From UTCFX2 sp002050125 (GTDB lineage: Bacteria; Chloroflexota; Anaerolineae; Anaerolineales; UBA4823), in assembly GCA_027494035.1 (NCBI GenBank), contig JAOSJQ010000001.1, positions 3,534,001 to 3,598,000 of the forward strand: a stretch of 64,000 nt of DNA. The letters run 5' to 3'. The notes under the pieces were generated by a model. That model was not told where the DNA came from and did no database searches. It saw nothing but the letters and a program-made list of their open reading frames with translations. A program made the position numbers and the translations under genes. Position 1 is the first letter of the stretch. Every line of letters starts with the position of its first letter. Below are positions 61,077 to 64,000 of this stretch, piece after piece.

Positions 61077-63184
61077 TTATGGCACAATCACTTTTGCCAG
61101 GATGTCCAGAATTTCCTGTGGAGGTGAAGAGACTTTTTCCAAAATCAAGTTACGTTCAGTGGATTCTACCCTATTCGTTCCGTCCTCCAGCCGCCAGAAC
61201 GACTGGAATTGAATTTGTTGCCCCGTCGCCAGGTTGATCCAAACCGTGTTGCCAGCACCGATAAATGCTTGCGTTTCGCCTGCAATCAAGATCGGCTCAG
61301 GGAAAGATTCCATCGATGTGACTGCTATGCAAGGCTGCCCACCAGCGCAAGTGGTTTCATCGCGCGTGACAAGGTTGCCATTTTGTTTAGCTTGCGCCAA
61401 ATCGTGCGAGAGCATGTCCGCCGAAAAATGGTAGGGTTGACCGCGATTAAAACCCGCATCACCGGTCGTGAAATTGACTGAATAATCCTCCACTGTGGCT
61501 GACAGTTGGATGGTATTTCCATCTGCATCCTTGTCCAGCCAAACACTGCGAATAACATAGCCGTTGGCGTCCGTTTCAATCCACTGTTCGCTGATGATGT
61601 AGGGCGGCGGAAATGTTTGACCAGCCCGAGGGTTCATCGTTCCTTCGGACACCACATGAATCCAGGCGGGACCCTCCTGGAAAGGCGCGTCGAACTGTTG
61701 CGCCAATTGCTGAACTTCGAGCACGATAGGGTCTGAAGAAGCCAGGGTCGGGGTGGCATATGGCGGTTGGGTTGGGACGAAGGTTACTGCTGGCGGAACA
61801 GTTGTCCCGTGGGGCGCTGAGGGGGCTGCCATTGAATTTCCCATGACCCGTGAGCCGTATAGTACACCCGTGTCACTCGCACTTCAAACGGGTGTGCCGG
61901 TATGTTCTCAAAAGTCATCCCTGCTAAAATATTTCCATTTACCTGGGGAACCCCGCCAGTCGCGCCGCGCAGCGATGGGTCTGGCGTATAGAGCATCACG
62001 CCTGTTATCTTGCCGGTTGGTTCAAACTCAAAAAGCAGTTCTCCGGGCGATTCCAGACGGGCGCTCAACACCCGCAAAGTGAAACCGCTGATCTGGATTA
62101 CCTTGTCCAGCGCCCAGGTTTGTCCGACTGCTGGATCTGGCCCCGGATCGAACCGGAATCCATTGGCATCATCCAATGAGAAGTCAACCGAAATCGGCAG
62201 TTGCTGTGCGTTAGGGAAGACGTTCAAGGAGACTGTTAACTGTTCATTTCCGATGAAAGGCAAGGTTTGGAATATCTTGGCGTTTCCATCTATCGATTCG
62301 GGCGTGATGTCGATCGCCGGATAAACTGCGCCCTTTTGATCTGTCAAGAGCACGTTCCAGTCGCTGTTAAGCGACATACCTAGTTTATCGAAATGCACAG
62401 AGACCTGAAATACGGTTTTATCGCTGGATGGGGCAACCTGGTCCAGAACCAGGGTCACCCCATCCTGAGTTACGCTTCGCCATTGCCCTGGCTGCTGCGG
62501 TTCAGATGGGAGAATATCGCCTGGCTTTGCCGGGCGTAAGTGGATCGGCGCGCTAAAATTCTGCCCGTCCAGGTTTTCGATATATAAAACCAGATCGGTT
62601 ACAACAGCCGGCAGCGGCGGAAAGACGTATGCCCAGTGAATATCCTCAGAATCGCCTGCCACGCCGCTGCTCATTTGGAAAGGAATTTTCTCTCCATTGG
62701 GTAGAAAGACAAAAGCCCGAGAAGAATCGTGCTCGTCAGGCAGCCCCGTGACGGTCAAGCTCACCCAGAACATGCTCTCGTCGCTCACCGCCTGATCTAC
62801 ACGCAGTGTTATACCCTCACCTGCAACTTCAACCGGCTCTGATAGCAGGAACACCGATTGAATATCTGTAGTAAACCCAAAGCCAGGGATATAGCCCTTT
62901 AACCTGCCAATCGCATAAGCCGCTCCGGTCAATAATAAAAGGGCGATCAGTACGACAATCAGCGCTAGAACAGGTCGAGTCCGTACAGACTGCATTATTT
63001 TGCTCCGCTTACTCCACGCAAAACGAATTACGGGCTGAGTTTTATATTGCAGCATATCAGTCTGGCGCTGGCGCAATTCTTGTTCGAGGCGGGCTGCAAA
63101 TGCGGGCGATGGCTCAGATGCGACATAAAACTCGGCAATCGCAGCCTCCAGATCCGGCGGAAGCCTCCAAGTCGTGTCAGGCAT
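61077..63184 (-). CDS. Membrane-anchored anti-sigma-type protein with large extracellular domains (DUF4179-like), interrupted by one frameshift
   Basis: The first part (63184-61784) has a cytosolic N-terminus of about 70 residues (DLEAAIAEFYVASEPSPAFA, a zinc-free anti-sigma-like region), a membrane helix VLALIVVLIALLLLTGAAYA near residue 85 and DUF4179-like beta domains. The C-terminal part (61844-61077 frame) continues with a Pro-rich linker and a domain like a lipoprotein carrier fold. Adding one base to the G5 run at 61821-61825 joins the parts as QWQPPSAPHGTTVPPAVTFV, giving about 702 residues. It overlaps the sigma factor gene by eight bases, which supports an anti-sigma role. The frameshift is likely technical; two separate proteins remain possible. 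Confidence 0.7.
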
Positions 63185-63713
63185 TTCTGTCCTCCCAATT
63201 CTCGCGCAGCCAGCGGATGATTCGATAAACGTTCATCTTGACCGCGGCTTCGCTCTTGCCCTCCAGCGCGGCAATTTCTTTGAAACTCAACCCACCGGCA
63301 AAACGCAGGCGCATCAATTCTTGTTTTTCTTCATCAAGCTCTGAAAGTAATTTTTCCAGCCGGATGTTGTCATCCGAGTGATGAATCTGACCCGCAGGAT
63401 CGGGGCTCATCTGTGCAGCTTCTTCAAATGAGACGGTGGCTCGCGACCGGTACGCATCAATCAGCCGGCGCCTGGCAATGGTGAATAACCAGCCTGTGAA
63501 TTTTCCACTTTCCTGGTAGCGATGCTGGACCAGACCCTCAAGCGCCTCGATGAATACTTTTGAGGTGATGTCCTCCGCCTCTTGTGAGTCGCCCAGCCGA
63601 ACGAATAAATAGCGATAAACCGGCGCTAAATAACGCCGATAAAGAACGCCAAACGCCTCCGGGTCGTAGCGGGCGCGTTCGATCAGTTCATCGTCATTTC
63701 GTAAATCAGTCAT
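63177..63713 (-). CDS. ECF-type RNA polymerase sigma factor
   Basis: This 178-residue protein has sigma region 2 (EAFGVLYRRYLAPVYRYLFV, DSQEAEDITSKVFIEAL, FTGWLFTIARRRLIDAYR) and region 4 (LSELDEEKQELMRLRFAGGL and SFKEIAALEGKSEAAVKMNV), without regions 1 and 3. It is co-transcribed with the membrane protein gene downstream (8-base overlap), the usual sigma/anti-sigma pairing. The signal and target promoters are unknown. Confidence 0.93.
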   Translation of the reverse strand: MTDLRNDDELIERARYDPEAFGVLYRRYLAPVYRYLFVRLGDSQEAEDITSKVFIEALEGLVQHRYQESGKFTGWLFTIARRRLIDAYRSRATVSFEEAAQMSPDPAGQIHHSDDNIRLEKLLSELDEEKQELMRLRFAGGLSFKEIAALEGKSEAAVKMNVYRIIRWLRENWEDRNA

Positions 63714-63832
63714 CGTTAATAATAGATCGTTGAAAAAGCCAAAAAGTAACCTAGCTGGCAGCGTTTACTAACTTCATTGTAAGCCCTGACGAAAATAAGT
63801 CTGATACAATTCGTGCTATCGATTGCCGGTTC

Positions 63833-63850
63833 ACCGCGTTTGAACGCGGT
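63833..63850. promoter_or_regulatory. Palindrome in the divergent region before the DUF362 gene
   Basis: ACCGCGTT (63833-63840) and AACGCGGT (63843-63850) are perfectly inverted with a 2-base centre. The site lies between the sigma factor gene and the DUF362 gene, 45 bases before the start of the latter. It could be an operator; there is no T-tract to suggest a terminator. Confidence 0.3.
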
Positions 63851-63894
63851 CATCTTGATCAATTCATTTTTTATCGATGTCTCGGAGGAAGCAA

Positions 63895-64000
63895 ATGAGT
63901 AATTATCCTGGCAAAGGAAAAGTTGCAGTCTTGAAGACCACCCCGGCGACAGTCTTAGAAGACTATGAACGCTTGATGAAGCTGGCAGATTTCGAGAACG
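63895..64000 (+). CDS. Start of a probable DUF362-domain protein (cut by the window edge)
   Basis: From ATG 63895 (GGAGG upstream) the frame stays open for 35 residues to the window end: GKGKVAVLKTTPATVLEDYE followed by RLMKLADFEN. This opening is typical of DUF362 proteins, iron-sulfur-type proteins of unknown function found widely in anaerobes. Only the first part is visible, so the family call is tentative. Confidence 0.55.
   Translation, partial: MSNYPGKGKVAVLKTTPATVLEDYERLMKLADFEN

Overview
This window most likely comes from an anaerobic, heterotrophic Chloroflexota bacterium of the Anaerolineae type. That placement is inferred from gene content: an energy-converting hydrogenase-4-like membrane module, many ABC importers with Thr/Pro-rich lipoproteins, Thr/Pro-rich membrane-anchored proteins and a SHOCT/DUF6325 pair. 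There is no rRNA or marker gene to prove it. No mobile element, CRISPR array or phage gene was seen. The only tRNA found is a tRNA-Val(TAC).

Region by region. (1) 1-6376, minus strand: hyfA-B-C-D-E-F in the E. coli order, encoding the ferredoxin-like and proton-pumping membrane subunits of a group 4 hydrogenase-type complex. The catalytic subunits would lie beyond the left edge. (2) 6606-14880, plus strand, divergent from hyf: a NarL-type sensor kinase and response regulator, a stand-alone RAM/AsnC-sensor protein, a [2Fe-2S] protein, NuoE-like and NuoF-like subunits, and a large formate-dehydrogenase-like subunit. That last protein has lost the Mo-ligand Cys/Sec, the neighbouring His, the formate-binding Arg and the C-terminal domain. 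It is probably an electron-transfer subunit and not a formate dehydrogenase. (3) 15007-16860: SHOCT protein, DUF6325 protein and argF. (4) 17002-41296, minus strand: a roughly 24-kb carbohydrate locus. It starts with a DeoR regulator, ROK kinase, SIS protein, class II aldolase and PfkB kinase, followed by a sugar ABC importer and two tandem GH2-like glycosidases. It continues with a Gfo/Idh/MocA dehydrogenase, 2-oxoacid dehydrogenase E1alpha/E1beta/E2, a TIM-barrel protein, a LarA-like racemase, a split transketolase, an SDR and an apparent D-apionate lactonase. The set suggests use of a branched or unusual sugar such as apiose, and the 2-oxoacid dehydrogenase and racemase genes make it distinctive.

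(5) 41463-42569: a URO-D-like protein divergent from the DeoR gene, with repeated operator-like boxes between them. (6) 42654-55940, plus strand: a near-consensus promoter and a structured leader resembling the Moco RNA motif precede an IclR regulator. Next come an FrdA-like flavoprotein, a minimal [2Fe-2S] protein, a four-subunit molybdenum hydroxylase, a Liv-type ABC importer and an M20 hydrolase. The hydroxylase has the FSLM order and split Mo subunit of nicotinate dehydrogenase. This looks like uptake and anaerobic oxidation of a small heteroaromatic or carboxylate substrate. (7) 56086-64000: tRNA-Val, an RpiR/MurR regulator, a FAH-family hydrolase, a Thr/Pro-rich membrane protein, psuG-psuK, an ECF sigma factor with its membrane partner, and the start of a DUF362 gene.

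Eight otherwise intact genes carry nine single-base frameshifts, almost all in homopolymer runs. I read these as base-calling errors, so each such gene is annotated here as one interrupted CDS.
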